A DNA stretch of 64,000 nt from JB111 sp049856295 (GTDB lineage: Bacteria > Actinomycetota > Actinomycetes > Actinomycetales > Actinomycetaceae), in assembly GCF_049856295.1 (NCBI RefSeq), contig NZ_JBNDMZ010000005.1, forward strand, positions 124,001 through 188,000, given 5' to 3'. A program made the translations under genes and the position numbers. Below are positions 33,985 through 43,074 of this stretch, piece by piece; position 1 is the stretch's first letter; each line of letters begins with the position of its first letter. The notes under the pieces are model-generated. The model did not search any database. It saw only the letters and a list, made by a program, of their open reading frames with translations, and was not told the DNA's origin.

Positions 33985-35141
33985 GAGGCGACGACCCTCC
34001 AGCCTCTCGTGTCGAGCTCGGTCTCCAGCTCAGCGGCGGCGGACGGCACCACCGACAGTCGGACGAGGCCCACGCTCTGGCCCGCCGAGTGCTCGATGGT
34101 GAGGTCCTCGATGCTCACGCCCGCGTCCCCCACCTCGGTGAACAGGCGCCCGAGCTGGCCGGGCGCGTCCGGGACGAGCACGGTGACCTCCGCGTAGCGG
34201 CGTGGCGCTCCCCCGTGCTTGCCCGGGATGCGGGCGGCGCCCTCGTTGCCGACCCGGATCGCGTCGGCGAGCGGGCGCACCGCCCCCGGGGCGAGCGGGT
34301 CGGCGACGCCCGCGTCGAGCGCGGCGACCACGTCGTCGAGCGTGTCACGGATCGCGCGCAGCTCGGGCGCGAGCGCGGCCGCGTTGCCGGTGAGGATGGC
34401 GCTCCACAGCCGAGGGTCGGCGGCGGCGATGCGCGTGGTGTCGCGCAGGCCCTGGCCCGCGAGGCCGAGCGCAGCCTCGTCGGCGTGGGTGAGCCGCCCG
34501 GCGACCAGCGAGGACAGGACCTGGGGCAGGTGGGAGACGACGGCGACGGCGCGGTCGTGCTCGTCCGCCGCCATGTCGACGACGAACGACCCGACGTCCT
34601 GGGCGAGCGTGCGCACCACCCGCACCGCGTCCGCCGAGGAGCGGCCGGTGGGGACGACGACCCACGGGCGACCGGCGAACAGGTCGGCGTCGGCGCCGGT
34701 CGCGCCCGAGCGCTCCCGGCCGGCCATCGGGTGCGAGCCGACGTAGCGCTCCGCGTCGGCGCCCGCCGAGGCGAGGATCTCCTGGGCGACGACGTCCTTG
34801 ACGGACGCCACGTCCGTGACGACCGCGCCCGGGTGGTCGGCGAGCTCGCGCAGGGCGACCTCCGCCGCGACGTCGGGCGGGGTGGCGACGACGACGAGCG
34901 CTGGGGAACCCTGACCGGATACGTCACCGTCGCCCGTGGCGGACGCACGAACCGCCTCGTCGATGTCGCCCGCTCCGAGGTCGCGCGCGAGGGCCAGTGA
35001 GATCGGGGACGTGTCGGCGAGCCGGACGTCGACCCCGCGTGCCCGCAGGGCGAGGCCGAGGCTCGCGCCGAGCAGGCCGGTCCCGACGATCCGGACCGGT
35101 CCGGCGGTCGCCGAGGCGGGTCGGGGAAGGTCGGCGGTCAC
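33981..35141 (-). CDS. tyrA: Prephenate dehydrogenase
   Basis: 386 residues. N-terminal NAD(P)-binding fold with GTGLLGASLGLAL (20-32), the SHPMAGRERSG motif of TyrA enzymes, helical dimerisation domain, and a C-terminal ACT-like domain (VLVPDAPGQLGRLFTEVGD, about 310-330) likely used for tyrosine feedback. Catalyses oxidative decarboxylation of prephenate to 4-hydroxyphenylpyruvate in tyrosine synthesis. Starts with GTG 35141. Head gene of the tyrA-cmk-plsC-der coupled unit. Confidence 0.93.
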   Translation of the reverse strand: MTADLPRPASATAGPVRIVGTGLLGASLGLALRARGVDVRLADTSPISLALARDLGAGDIDEAVRASATGDGDVSGQGSPALVVVATPPDVAAEVALRELADHPGAVVTDVASVKDVVAQEILASAGADAERYVGSHPMAGRERSGATGADADLFAGRPWVVVPTGRSSADAVRVVRTLAQDVGSFVVDMAADEHDRAVAVVSHLPQVLSSLVAGRLTHADEAALGLAGQGLRDTTRIAAADPRLWSAILTGNAAALAPELRAIRDTLDDVVAALDAGVADPLAPGAVRPLADAIRVGNEGAARIPGKHGGAPRRYAEVTVLVPDAPGQLGRLFTEVGDAGVSIEDLTIEHSAGQSVGLVRLSVVPSAAAELETELDTRGWRVVAS

Positions 35142-35218
35142 CGGGGAAGGCTAGCCCAGGCGGCGCGCCGTCCCGTGGTCACGCGCCGTCCCGAGGTCGG
35201 ATGCCGTGCCCCACCGCG

Positions 35219-35905
35219 TCAGGAGGTGCCGTCGCCCCGGGCGGCCGCCCCCTCGGCGGCCACCGCCTCGCGCGCGAGCCGCTCCCCCAGCTCCGCCGCC
35301 GTCGCCAGGGCGGCGGCCCGCTCGGACTCGGCGCGCTCCTTGAGCGGTGCCATCGCCGGCACGAGGTCGGCGAGCGTGGCGTCCGCGCCGATGTAGGTGA
35401 GCTCCATGCCCATGGCTCCGCCGAGCACCGCGTCGAGGACCGGGCGGGCGTGGTCGGCGGGACCGGCGTCGTCGTCGTACGTCGCTCCGCGGGCGGAGAC
35501 GACGATCGCGGGGCGGCCGGCGAGCGGCTGCGTGTCGAGCTCGAGGAACGGAGCCGTCATGCCGAGGACGTGCACGTGGTCGAGCCACGCCTTGAGGGTC
35601 GAGGGCAGGGTGTAGTTGTACAGCGGAGCGCCGACGAGCAGGACGTCGGCCCCGATCAGCTCGCCGACGAGCTCGAGCTGGAACTCCTCGACCCGGTGGC
35701 TGATCGTCGCCCCCGTCGGGCGCAGCGGCGGCGCGCAGTGCAGGTCGGCGTGCGGGAGGTGCGGAACCGAGTCGTTGTGCAGGTTGCGCCACGTGACGCT
35801 CGTCCCGGCGACGGACGACCAGGCGTCGGCGAACGCCCCGGTGATCGCGCGGGAGACGGAGCCGTCGGGGCGGGCGGAGGAGTCCAGTCGCAGGAGGTGA
35901 GCCAT
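35219..35905 (-). CDS. FMN-dependent NADH-azoreductase / flavodoxin-like oxidoreductase
   Basis: 228 residues. Flavodoxin-like fold of the AzoR family: LLRLDSSARPDGSVSR phosphate-binding start, LLVGAPLYNYTLPSTLKAWLD (seen as LVGAPLYNYTLPS), and VVSARGATY in the FMN-binding region. Reduces quinones or azo compounds with NADH, often as protection against oxidative stress. ATG 35905 begins the typical first strand (MAHLLRLDSSAR); an in-frame start 15 codons earlier lacks family similarity. It stands alone, with short gaps on both sides. Confidence 0.88.
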   Translation of the reverse strand: MAHLLRLDSSARPDGSVSRAITGAFADAWSSVAGTSVTWRNLHNDSVPHLPHADLHCAPPLRPTGATISHRVEEFQLELVGELIGADVLLVGAPLYNYTLPSTLKAWLDHVHVLGMTAPFLELDTQPLAGRPAIVVSARGATYDDDAGPADHARPVLDAVLGGAMGMELTYIGADATLADLVPAMAPLKERAESERAAALATAAELGERLAREAVAAEGAAARGDGTS

Positions 35906-35946
35906 GCCACCGCAGGCTACCGGCGCGGCGGGCGGGTGTCCCTGTG

Positions 35947-36789
35947 TCACCGCCGAGGCGTGGCCCCGGACCGACGGACGCGGGCCACCACCGTGACGAG
36001 GGCGACCACCGCCGCGGCGGCGAGGGCGGCGGTCGCGGCCGGGACGGACTCGAGGTCACCGGTGAGCCGGGCGACGCCGACCCATGCCAGGCCCCAGCAG
36101 ATCGCCACGCCCGGCGCGAGGCGTCCGCGGTCCCACAGGGCGAGGGCGCAGCCGACGAGGCCGACGAGGGCGAGCACACCGACCGACCACACGTCGGGGG
36201 TGCGCACGGACTCACGCAGGCCGGCCTCCGCGAGCACGGCCGCGACGTTCGCGACGGTGGCCACGACGATCCAGCCGAGGTAGAGGCCCATGGTGCCGTC
36301 CGTGACGATCGCGTCCACGGCTCCCGTGGGTGCCCGGCGCCCGAGGATCGCGGCGACGATCAGCAGGGTCCCGAGCAGGAGCGCCATGACGACGACGCTC
36401 ACGGCGAGCCACCCGGCCTGGACGACGAGCAGCCACGCGGCGTTGAGCAGCATCGACCCGGCCACGAGGTAGCCGACGCGGCGGTGCCGCTCCGCGCTCG
36501 CCTGCCCGGGGAACCACTGCCACACGGCGTAGGCGACCAGCCCGAGGTAGATCACCGACCAGATCGAGAAGGCCGGGGAGGCGGGGGCCACGTGGGTGGC
36601 GTCCGCGGCGAACGCCCCACCGGCGGCCTCGGCCATCGGGTCGCCGCCGAGAGCGCCGGAGCCGACCATGGCGCCGAGGATCGCGAGCGGCGCGCTGACG
36701 GAGACGACGACCTGCCGGAGCCGGTCGGCCCTCGTCGGCGCCGGGGCCGTCCGGGCCGCGGGGTCAGGTGCCGGTGCGCTGTGCGACAT
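35947..36789 (-). CDS. Tryptophan-rich sensory (TspO/MBR-like) membrane protein
   Basis: 280 residues with about 7-8 membrane helices, longer than the 5-helix bacterial TspO (~160). The N-terminal FSIWSVIYLGLVAYAVWQWF helix, with its Trp/Tyr pattern, matches the TspO/MBR class, as do the WLLVVQAGW and LYLGWIVVATVANVAA segments. In other actinobacteria such proteins lie beside carotenoid genes and may respond to porphyrin or light stress (family knowledge; role here inferred). Overlaps the downstream-on-minus glycosylase gene by 26 bases, so the two are co-translated. Confidence 0.75.
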   Translation of the reverse strand: MSHSAPAPDPAARTAPAPTRADRLRQVVVSVSAPLAILGAMVGSGALGGDPMAEAAGGAFAADATHVAPASPAFSIWSVIYLGLVAYAVWQWFPGQASAERHRRVGYLVAGSMLLNAAWLLVVQAGWLAVSVVVMALLLGTLLIVAAILGRRAPTGAVDAIVTDGTMGLYLGWIVVATVANVAAVLAEAGLRESVRTPDVWSVGVLALVGLVGCALALWDRGRLAPGVAICWGLAWVGVARLTGDLESVPAATAALAAAAVVALVTVVARVRRSGATPRR

Positions 36790-37252
36790 GCGATGTCCTC
36801 TCGTGCCGGGTGGCCCCCCGTTCCCAGGCCGCCACGGGCCCGGGGACCTCGGTGAACGACGGGTGCGGGTCGGGACGGCTGACGTCGGCGAGCTGCCGAC
36901 GCACGTCGGGGCTGCGGAGCTCGAGCTTGGCGAGCAGGTGGGCCCACTCGTGGGCGAGCTGCCCGCGCGTGACGGTCATGGTGCTCACGGTCGCTCGAGC
37001 GTCCGCCTGCGCGACGATCTTCGACCGGTCGAACCGATAGCCGCGGGCGTCCGCCTCGTCGGCGATCCCGTCGAGGTACCGGCCGAGGGACGCGAGCGGG
37101 TCGGCCTCGGCGCGGAAGCGGTCGACCTGGGGGTGGTTCGCGTAGCCGCCCGCGCCCCTGACCAGGACCGACTGGGCGAGCAGCGCCTCGCGCCACGCCG
37201 CGGTCAGTCCCTGGCGGTCGAGGTACTGAGGGTGGAGGGACCAGAGACGCAC
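36764..37252 (-). CDS. Pyrimidine-dimer DNA glycosylase (T4 endonuclease V / Pyr_excise family)
   Basis: 162 residues. The signature of the Pyr_excise family is present: MRLWSLHPQYLDRQGLTA at the start, then AAWREALLAQ with Glu22, which aligns by eye with the catalytic Glu23 of T4 endonuclease V, and RGAGGYANHPQVDRFR. Such enzymes cut the glycosyl bond at UV-induced pyrimidine dimers and then the backbone. GTG 37252 lies immediately after the TAG of the SDR/DUF2867 gene, and its end overlaps the TspO-like start, placing UV repair inside a light-protection cluster. Confidence 0.85.
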   Translation of the reverse strand: MRLWSLHPQYLDRQGLTAAWREALLAQSVLVRGAGGYANHPQVDRFRAEADPLASLGRYLDGIADEADARGYRFDRSKIVAQADARATVSTMTVTRGQLAHEWAHLLAKLELRSPDVRRQLADVSRPDPHPSFTEVPGPVAAWERGATRHERTSHVAQRTGT

Positions 37253-38872
37253 CTACGCACCCGCCCGTCCGCGGACGGCCGCGGTGGTGCCGGCACCCTC
37301 GCTCGCCGCCGCGTCGGAGTCTCGTTCCGCTCCGGCGCCGCCGTCCGCTCCCCCGGCGCGGCGCGGGTCCTCCTCGGCCGCCTCCGCGGCCGCGGTGATC
37401 CGCTCCGTCATCCCGCCGAAGATCACGGCGTGGAACGGGACGAGCACGAGCCAGTACAGGCGGCCGGAGAGTCCACGCGGGTGGTAGATCGCCCGCTGCC
37501 GGTAGACCGAGCCGGTCCCGTCGGGCTCGACGCCCAGCTCGAGCCACGCCCTGCCGGGCATCCTCATCTCCGCCCGGAGCCGGAGCAGGCGCTCCGGCTC
37601 GAGCGCCTCGACCCGCCAGAAGTCGAGCGCGTCGCCCACGTGCAGTCGCGCGGCGTCGCGCCGGCCGCGGCGCAGCCCCGCGCCGCCCGCGAGCTTGTCG
37701 ATCGCGCCCCGCACGGCCCAGGCGAGCGGGAAGGAGTACCAGCCGTTCTCGCCACCGATCCCCTCGATGAAGGGCCACAGCGTCCGGGGTGAGGCGGTCG
37801 TCGTCCGCGTGCGGTCGTCGGTGAGCACGCGCTCGCCGGCCCAGTCCGGGTCCGACGGCAGCGGGTCGCTCGGCGCGCCGGCGGGGGTCGCGCCGCGCCA
37901 GCTCGTCGGCACGTCCCGGTCGGTGGTCCGGGCGAGAGCGAGCCGGACCGCCGTGCGGTACGGGAGCAGCCCCCCGTCCGGCGGGGGCACGACCGCGTCG
38001 ATGTCCCGCTCCGTGACGACGCACGAGTGGCGCAGCGAGCCCACGACGGGCACCGCCAGGTCCCGCGGGATCGGCGTGACGAGGTTGATCCACTGCGAGG
38101 CCAGCCAGGGCGTGAGCACCGGCAGGGCGATGATCGTCCGCCGCGGCAGCCCGTGCTCGCGCGCGAACCCGTTGAGCATGTCGGCGTACGTCAGCGCGTC
38201 CGGTCCCCCGATGTCGAACGCGCGGTCGATGTCGCCCGGCACCGACGCGAGCTCGACCAGGTAGTGCAGCACGTCCCGGACGGCGATCGGCTGCACCGAG
38301 TTGCGCACCCACCTGGGCGCGGGCATGAGCGGCAGCACGTCGGCGAGGTGCCGCACCATCTCGAACGAGGCCGACCCGGACCCGATGATCGTCCCCGCCT
38401 GGAGGACGACGGACGGCACGGAGCTCGCCAGGAACACCTCCCCGACCGCCACGCGTGAGCGCAGGTGCGGCGAGAGGGGTTCGTCCCTGGGGTGCAGCCC
38501 GCCGAGATAGACGATGCGGCGTACCCCGGCGGCCTCGGCGGCCCGCGCGAACCTCCGTGCGGCGCGCAGCTCGTCCCCCTGGAAGTCGCCGCGGGCGGAC
38601 ATGCCGTGCACGAGGTAGTAGGCGACCTCCACGCCGTCCATCGCCTCGTCCGGGGGCGGCCCGTGCAGCAGGTCGCCCTGCCGGACGTCGATGTCCGCGG
38701 CCCACGGGACGTCGCGCAGCTTGTCCGGCGTGCGGACGAGGGCCCGGACGCGGTGGCCCGCCTCGAGCAGCTCGGGGACGAGGCGCCCGCCGACGTAGCC
38801 GGTGGCGCCGGTGACGAGGACCGTGCGCGGTCGGTCGGCCCTGCGCACGGTGCGGCGGGTGGTCGGGTCCAT
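37253..38872 (-). CDS. SDR epimerase-like protein fused to DUF2867
   Basis: 539 residues. The N-terminal ~310 residues form an atypical SDR (NmrA/epimerase-like) with a Rossmann motif TGATGYVGGRLVPEL (about 20-34) and LVRTPDKLRDV; the C-terminal ~170 residues resemble DUF2867 (WPFIEGIGGENGWYSFPLAW, DFWRVEALEPERLLRLRAEM seen in parts, and GRLYWLVLVPFHAVIFGGM). Such fusions recur beside carotenoid genes in actinobacteria; their reaction is not settled. ATG 38872 is 3 bases from the UbiA-like stop. The last ~45 residues are low complexity. Confidence 0.85.
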   Translation of the reverse strand: MDPTTRRTVRRADRPRTVLVTGATGYVGGRLVPELLEAGHRVRALVRTPDKLRDVPWAADIDVRQGDLLHGPPPDEAMDGVEVAYYLVHGMSARGDFQGDELRAARRFARAAEAAGVRRIVYLGGLHPRDEPLSPHLRSRVAVGEVFLASSVPSVVLQAGTIIGSGSASFEMVRHLADVLPLMPAPRWVRNSVQPIAVRDVLHYLVELASVPGDIDRAFDIGGPDALTYADMLNGFAREHGLPRRTIIALPVLTPWLASQWINLVTPIPRDLAVPVVGSLRHSCVVTERDIDAVVPPPDGGLLPYRTAVRLALARTTDRDVPTSWRGATPAGAPSDPLPSDPDWAGERVLTDDRTRTTTASPRTLWPFIEGIGGENGWYSFPLAWAVRGAIDKLAGGAGLRRGRRDAARLHVGDALDFWRVEALEPERLLRLRAEMRMPGRAWLELGVEPDGTGSVYRQRAIYHPRGLSGRLYWLVLVPFHAVIFGGMTERITAAAEAAEEDPRRAGGADGGAGAERDSDAAASEGAGTTAAVRGRAGA

Positions 38873-38875
38873 CGG

Positions 38876-39811
38876 TCATGCCCCTCTCGTGGCGGCGTGG
38901 ATGAGGATCATCGTGACGGCGAAGCCGCACACGTAGTTGATGACGAGGAAGCGCCGCCAGCCCCGGTTCGTCCGCGGGGACCCGGAGTCGGGGACGCCGA
39001 CGTACGGGAGCGCGGTGACGATGTAGGGCACCGCGACGAGCGCTCCCAGGGGGCCCGGCCACGGGACGGCGAGCATGAGCAGCCCGGCCGCGGTCCACAG
39101 GCCCACCGAGACCCGCACGGTCCAGCGGGCACCGAGCACGGTGGCGATCGACGACAGGCCCCCGGCGCGGTCGGGGACGACGTCCTGCACCGCCCCGAAG
39201 GCGTGGGCAGCTGCTCCCCAGAGGTAGAACGCGACGAGCACGAGGACCAGGGGCGGCGAGAACCCGTTCCCGGCCATGACCGCGCCGTAGACGGCGGGCC
39301 CGGTGAAGTGGGCGCTGGAGGTCGCCGAGTCGAGGAACGGGATCTCCTTGAACCGCAGCCCGGGCGCCGAGTAGGCGACGACGGCGAGGAGGACGAGACC
39401 GAGGACGAGCCACGACACCGGGTCCCCGAGGAGGACGAGGACGACGACGAACGGCACGACGGCGACGGCCACCGCGACCAGGACCGCGCGGTGCCGGGCA
39501 GGCACGAGCAGGGCGCCCTCGACTCCGCCCTTGCGCGGGTTGAGGAGGTCGGAGGCGTGGTCGAACACGTCGTTGATGCCGTACATCGCGAGGTTGTAGG
39601 GCACGAGGAAGAACAGGGACCCGACGACGAGGACGGCGTCGACCCGGCCGCCGCTCAGGAGGTAGGCGGCCGCGAACGGGTAGGCGGTGTTGATCCAGCT
39701 GACCGGACGGGACGTGACGAGGAGCGTCCGACCGAGCGAGCGGCGCCCACGCGTACCGTGCCCGGCACCGGTGGTCGACGGGGTCCCGGGGCGGGCCTGC
39801 GGCCGGCTCAT
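38876..39811 (-). CDS. crtEb: UbiA-type lycopene elongase (CrtEb-like)
   Basis: 311 residues, seven to nine membrane helices, UbiA prenyltransferase fold. First aspartate-rich motif N80-DVFD84 followed by HASDLLNPRKGG; second motif GAVQDVVPDRAGG (about 205-217). This matches lycopene elongases that add two C5 units to lycopene to give a C50 skeleton. The gene order crtE-crtB-crtI-crtYe-crtYf-crtEb equals that of the decaprenoxanthin operon of Corynebacterium glutamicum. ATG 39811 overlaps the crtYf stop by 4 bases. Other UbiA roles are possible but the context is strong. Confidence 0.9.
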   Translation of the reverse strand: MSRPQARPGTPSTTGAGHGTRGRRSLGRTLLVTSRPVSWINTAYPFAAAYLLSGGRVDAVLVVGSLFFLVPYNLAMYGINDVFDHASDLLNPRKGGVEGALLVPARHRAVLVAVAVAVVPFVVVLVLLGDPVSWLVLGLVLLAVVAYSAPGLRFKEIPFLDSATSSAHFTGPAVYGAVMAGNGFSPPLVLVLVAFYLWGAAAHAFGAVQDVVPDRAGGLSSIATVLGARWTVRVSVGLWTAAGLLMLAVPWPGPLGALVAVPYIVTALPYVGVPDSGSPRTNRGWRRFLVINYVCGFAVTMILIHAATRGA

Positions 39812-40152
39812 CGGTCCTCCTCGGCGTCACGGCGAGCGTCGCGGCGTGGCGCGAGCAGCAGCCACACCCCCGGCAGCAGGACGAGGGCGCCGAGCGGGTA
39901 GGCGAGGTCCTCCACCGGGATGCGTCCCAGCCGCACGCCGGTCAGGCCGTCCCAGTCGTAGTCGAACAGCCCGGCGGCGACCATGAGGTTGTCGAACACG
40001 ACCGTGAGGACCGCGAGGAGCGCCGCGGTGACGAGGGCCGGCAGCCACCACGCGCGGACGAGCGCCCGTGCCCGCCCCGAGCGCAGCAGGCCCGCGGCGA
40101 GGACGAGGGCCGAGAGCGGCAGGAAGATCGCGCAGAGGACGAGGTAGGTCAC
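39808..40152 (-). CDS. crtYf: Carotenoid epsilon-cyclase subunit (CrtYf-like)
   Basis: 114 residues, three membrane helices (first at about 3-25). Small heterodimeric lycopene cyclase-type subunit: YLVLCAIFLPLSALVL, FDNLMVAAGLFDYDWD and the family motif GRIPVEDLAYPLGALVLLPG (PxExxxF/L-type). Acts with CrtYe on the C50 intermediate. Starts with GTG 40152, overlapping the crtYe stop; an in-frame extension running across crtI is rejected. The short C-terminal RRDARRDAEEDR tail lies in the overlap with the elongase gene. Confidence 0.88.
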   Translation of the reverse strand: MTYLVLCAIFLPLSALVLAAGLLRSGRARALVRAWWLPALVTAALLAVLTVVFDNLMVAAGLFDYDWDGLTGVRLGRIPVEDLAYPLGALVLLPGVWLLLAPRRDARRDAEEDR

Positions 40153-40502
40153 GACGGTCCCCCGTCCCCCGACCGCGGCGCGGGGCGTCGCGTCCGTCCG
40201 AGCGCGCGGCCCGCTGCCATGAGCAGGACCATCGTCAGGTAGCTGAGGAAGACGAGGAACACGATCTCCTCGATCGGCATGTGCGGGGCCAGGAGCAGAC
40301 CCGTGGCGAACCGCGAGTCGAGGTGCCGGAACAGTCCGGTGGCGATGCCGGCGGCGTCCCAGGCCAGGAGGTAGGCGGTGCCGACGAGGACGACGACTGC
40401 GGCGCGACCCGGGGCGTGCCAGAGGAAGAGGCGGTGCCGCGCGTCGATCGTCGCCATGCCGGCCGTCGAGACCAGCAGCGCGGTCAGGTAGGCCCAGCTC
40501 AT
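40149..40502 (-). CDS. crtYe: Carotenoid epsilon-cyclase subunit (CrtYe-like)
   Basis: 117 residues, three membrane helices, first subunit of the heterodimeric cyclase. It starts MSWAYLTALLVSTAGMATID and carries HMPIEEIVFLVFLSYLTM, the PxEE motif of CrtYcd-type cyclases; the helix FRHLDSRFATG region lies between. Assigned CrtYe from its place directly after crtI, colinear with C. glutamicum. ATG 40502 overlaps the crtI stop by 4 bases. Confidence 0.88.
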   Translation of the reverse strand: MSWAYLTALLVSTAGMATIDARHRLFLWHAPGRAAVVVLVGTAYLLAWDAAGIATGLFRHLDSRFATGLLLAPHMPIEEIVFLVFLSYLTMVLLMAAGRALGRTRRPAPRSGDGGPS

Positions 40503-42202
40503 CGTGGACCTCCCGCGTGGACGTCCGGGCCCGGGGACGCCGTGACCGGCTCGCGGGCACCGGAACTGTCCCCGGCCCCAGGCATGACCGGCGCACCTCG
40601 GGCGGGCTCGGGCAGCGGGCCGGCCGTCCGGTCACCGCGCACGTGCTTGAGCACGAGCTCGGCGCTGATGAGGCACATGGGGACTCCGATCCCGGGCACC
40701 GACGTGGCGCCGGCGGTGACGAGGCCGGCGACGCGTCTCGAGGCGGTGCGTCCACGGAGGAACGCGCTCTGCCGGAGCGTGTGGGCAGGGCCCAGCGCAC
40801 CTCCCCGGAAGGACGAGAAGTCCCGTTCGAAGTCGCGCGGCCCCACGGTGCGACGGACGACCACCCGCTCGGCGAGATCGGGGATGCCCGCCCACCGCGC
40901 GACCTGTTCGATGGCCGCGTCGGCGATCCGCTCGACGCGCTCGTCGCCGGAGCCGTCGATCCCGCCCGAACCGATGTCCGTCCGCGCCGGCACCGGGACG
41001 AGCACGAAGAGGTTCTCGTGCCCGTCCGGGGCGGCGGAGGGGTCGGTGGCGCTCGGCCGGCAGACGTAGAGGGACGGCGGCTCGGGCACCTGGGCGTCCG
41101 GGCCGAAGATCTGCTCGAACCCCGCGCGCCAGTCCTCGGCCAGCAGGAGGGTGTGGTGCTCGAGCCGCGGCAGGTCACCCGTGACACCGAGCATGACGAG
41201 CACGGCGCCCGGCCCCGGGTCGAGCCGCCGCCAGTGGCGCCGCGAGCGGTCCCGGCTGCCCGGCACGAGCAGCTCGGTCTCGGTGTGGTGCAGGTCCGCG
41301 GTGGAGACGACGAGGTCCGCGCCCTGGCGGTGCTCGCCGTCACCGGAGGCGTCCCGCCACCGCACGCCCGTCGCCCGGCCGTCGCGGGTCTCGATCCGCG
41401 TGACGTCCGCGCCCGTGATCAGGGTCGCCCCGTGCGCGCGGGCGAGCCGCTGGATCGAGTCGACGACGGCGGAGAACCCTCCGCGCGGATGGAACACCCC
41501 GTCGGCAAGGTCCATGTGGCTCATGAGGTGGTACATCGCCGGTGCCGTGAACGGCGACGCGCCGAGGAACACCGCCGGGTAGTCGAGGACGCGGTGCAGC
41601 CGGGAGTCGCTCACCGCGCGGCCCGCGTGGCGGTGCATCGAGGTGGTGAGCAGCCGCGCGAGGGTGGGCAGGCGTCGCAGGACCGGCCGGGACAGCAGCG
41701 TGCGCACGTCCCGGAACGGGTTGTAGAGGAACGCGTCGACGGCGGTGGCGTAGGTCTGCTCGGCCGACTCGAGGTACCGGGTGATGCGGGCGCCCGCGCC
41801 CGGCTCGACCCGCTCGAACGACGCGGCCGTCGCCTCCCGGTCCGAACGGACGACGAGCTCGTCGACGGGCTTCCCGGGCGGCGGCTCGAAGAGCACGCGG
41901 TAGGCCGGGTCGAGCCGGACGAGGTCGTACTGCTCCGCCGTCGTCGTGCCGAGCAGCCGGAAGAAGTGCTCGAACACCTCGGGCATGAGGTACCAGGACG
42001 GGCCGGTGTCGAACACGAACCCGGCGCTCTCCCACCGACCGGCCCGCCCGCCGAGCACGTCGTGCCGCTCGAGGAGGGTGACGTCGTGCCCCTCGTGGGC
42101 GAGTAGCGCGGCGGACGCGAGGCCGCTGATTCCCCCGCCCACCACCGCCACGCGCAGGGGGCGTGCGGGGCTCGCCGCCCGACCGGCGTCGGCCGCCGTC
42201 AC
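40499..42202 (-). CDS. crtI: Phytoene desaturase CrtI
   Basis: 567 residues. N-terminal FAD-binding motif VGGGISGLASAALLAHEG (from residue 21) and LERHDVLGGRAGRWES, GPSWYLMPEVFEHFF, and a C-terminal AGATSVPGIGVPMCLISAEL motif, all typical of CrtI. Converts phytoene to lycopene in four desaturation steps. GTG 42202 overlaps the crtB stop. The last ~45 residues are a Pro/Gly-rich tail beyond the usual end. Confidence 0.93.
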   Translation of the reverse strand: MTAADAGRAASPARPLRVAVVGGGISGLASAALLAHEGHDVTLLERHDVLGGRAGRWESAGFVFDTGPSWYLMPEVFEHFFRLLGTTTAEQYDLVRLDPAYRVLFEPPPGKPVDELVVRSDREATAASFERVEPGAGARITRYLESAEQTYATAVDAFLYNPFRDVRTLLSRPVLRRLPTLARLLTTSMHRHAGRAVSDSRLHRVLDYPAVFLGASPFTAPAMYHLMSHMDLADGVFHPRGGFSAVVDSIQRLARAHGATLITGADVTRIETRDGRATGVRWRDASGDGEHRQGADLVVSTADLHHTETELLVPGSRDRSRRHWRRLDPGPGAVLVMLGVTGDLPRLEHHTLLLAEDWRAGFEQIFGPDAQVPEPPSLYVCRPSATDPSAAPDGHENLFVLVPVPARTDIGSGGIDGSGDERVERIADAAIEQVARWAGIPDLAERVVVRRTVGPRDFERDFSSFRGGALGPAHTLRQSAFLRGRTASRRVAGLVTAGATSVPGIGVPMCLISAELVLKHVRGDRTAGPLPEPARGAPVMPGAGDSSGAREPVTASPGPDVHAGGPR

Positions 42203-43074
42203 GCCGTGCGCTCCGTGGCGCGCATCGCCCCGACGAGGATCCGCACCTTCGTCGGGCCCGGGACCCGGACCCGGCGCTCGACGACGAGCGCGGCCGGGGT
42301 CCGCTCGATCCGTCGGTTGAGCTCGGCGAACAGGCGCAGGGCGGCGGTCACGGCCGGCCGGGCGCCCGCGGGCAGCTCGGGCAGGGTGCTCCGCGCCGCC
42401 GACAGGTCGAGCCGGACGGCCGCGGTGATCTCGGCCTTGCGCTCGTCGTCGAGTCTGCCCCCGGGTAGGTCCGGGAAGTAGGTGCGGCCGAGCTCGCGCT
42501 GGTCCTCGGCCAGGTCCCGCAGGAAGTTGATCCGCTGGAACGCCGCGCCGAGCCGGCGTGCGCCGTGCTCGAGGCGGGCTCGGCGGTCCGGCGAGGTGTC
42601 CTCGCCGCCGAGGAAGATCCGCAGGCACATGAGCCCGATGACCTCCGCCGAGCCGTAGACGTACTCGTCGAGCATCTCCTGGGTGAAGGCGACGGGCGTG
42701 AGGTCGGCCCGCATGGAGGCGAAGAACGGCCCCGTGAGGTCCTGCCCGATGCCGAACCGGCCGGCGGTGGTGGCGAAGCTGTGCACGACCGGGTTGGCGC
42801 TGTAGCCCACGGCGCAGGCACGCCGGACGTCGTCCTCGAGCCGGTCGAGCACCTCGCCCCGGGCCGCGGCGTCGAGACCGGCGGCGTGGGCGGGTCCGTC
42901 GACGATCTCGTCGGCGACCCGCACGATCCCGTAGACGTTGGCGATGTGGGGACGCATCTCCCGGGCGAGCAGGAGGCTGGCCAGGCCGAACGAGGTCGAG
43001 TACTCGTGCAGCACGACCCGGGAGACCTTCGCCGAGGCGCGGTCGTACCGGTCGAGGGCGGCGGACGCGCTCAT
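42199..43074 (-). CDS. crtB: Phytoene synthase CrtB
   Basis: 291 residues, squalene/phytoene synthase family. First motif D55-EIVD59 (VADEIVDG) and a second aspartate-rich motif in NFLRDLAEDQRELGRTYFP, plus EYVYGSAEVIGLMCL. Condenses two GGPP to phytoene. ATG 43074 overlaps the crtE stop by 4 bases; longer in-frame extensions lie antisense to crtE and are not used. Part of the coupled crt operon. Confidence 0.93.
   Translation of the reverse strand: MSASAALDRYDRASAKVSRVVLHEYSTSFGLASLLLAREMRPHIANVYGIVRVADEIVDGPAHAAGLDAAARGEVLDRLEDDVRRACAVGYSANPVVHSFATTAGRFGIGQDLTGPFFASMRADLTPVAFTQEMLDEYVYGSAEVIGLMCLRIFLGGEDTSPDRRARLEHGARRLGAAFQRINFLRDLAEDQRELGRTYFPDLPGGRLDDERKAEITAAVRLDLSAARSTLPELPAGARPAVTAALRLFAELNRRIERTPAALVVERRVRVPGPTKVRILVGAMRATERTA

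Noticed and set aside
39808..40502. crtYe and crtYf as one gene broken by a frameshift
   Set aside because: Actinobacterial C50 cyclases are normally two separate small subunits; the ATGA-type overlap and complete motifs in each support two genes.
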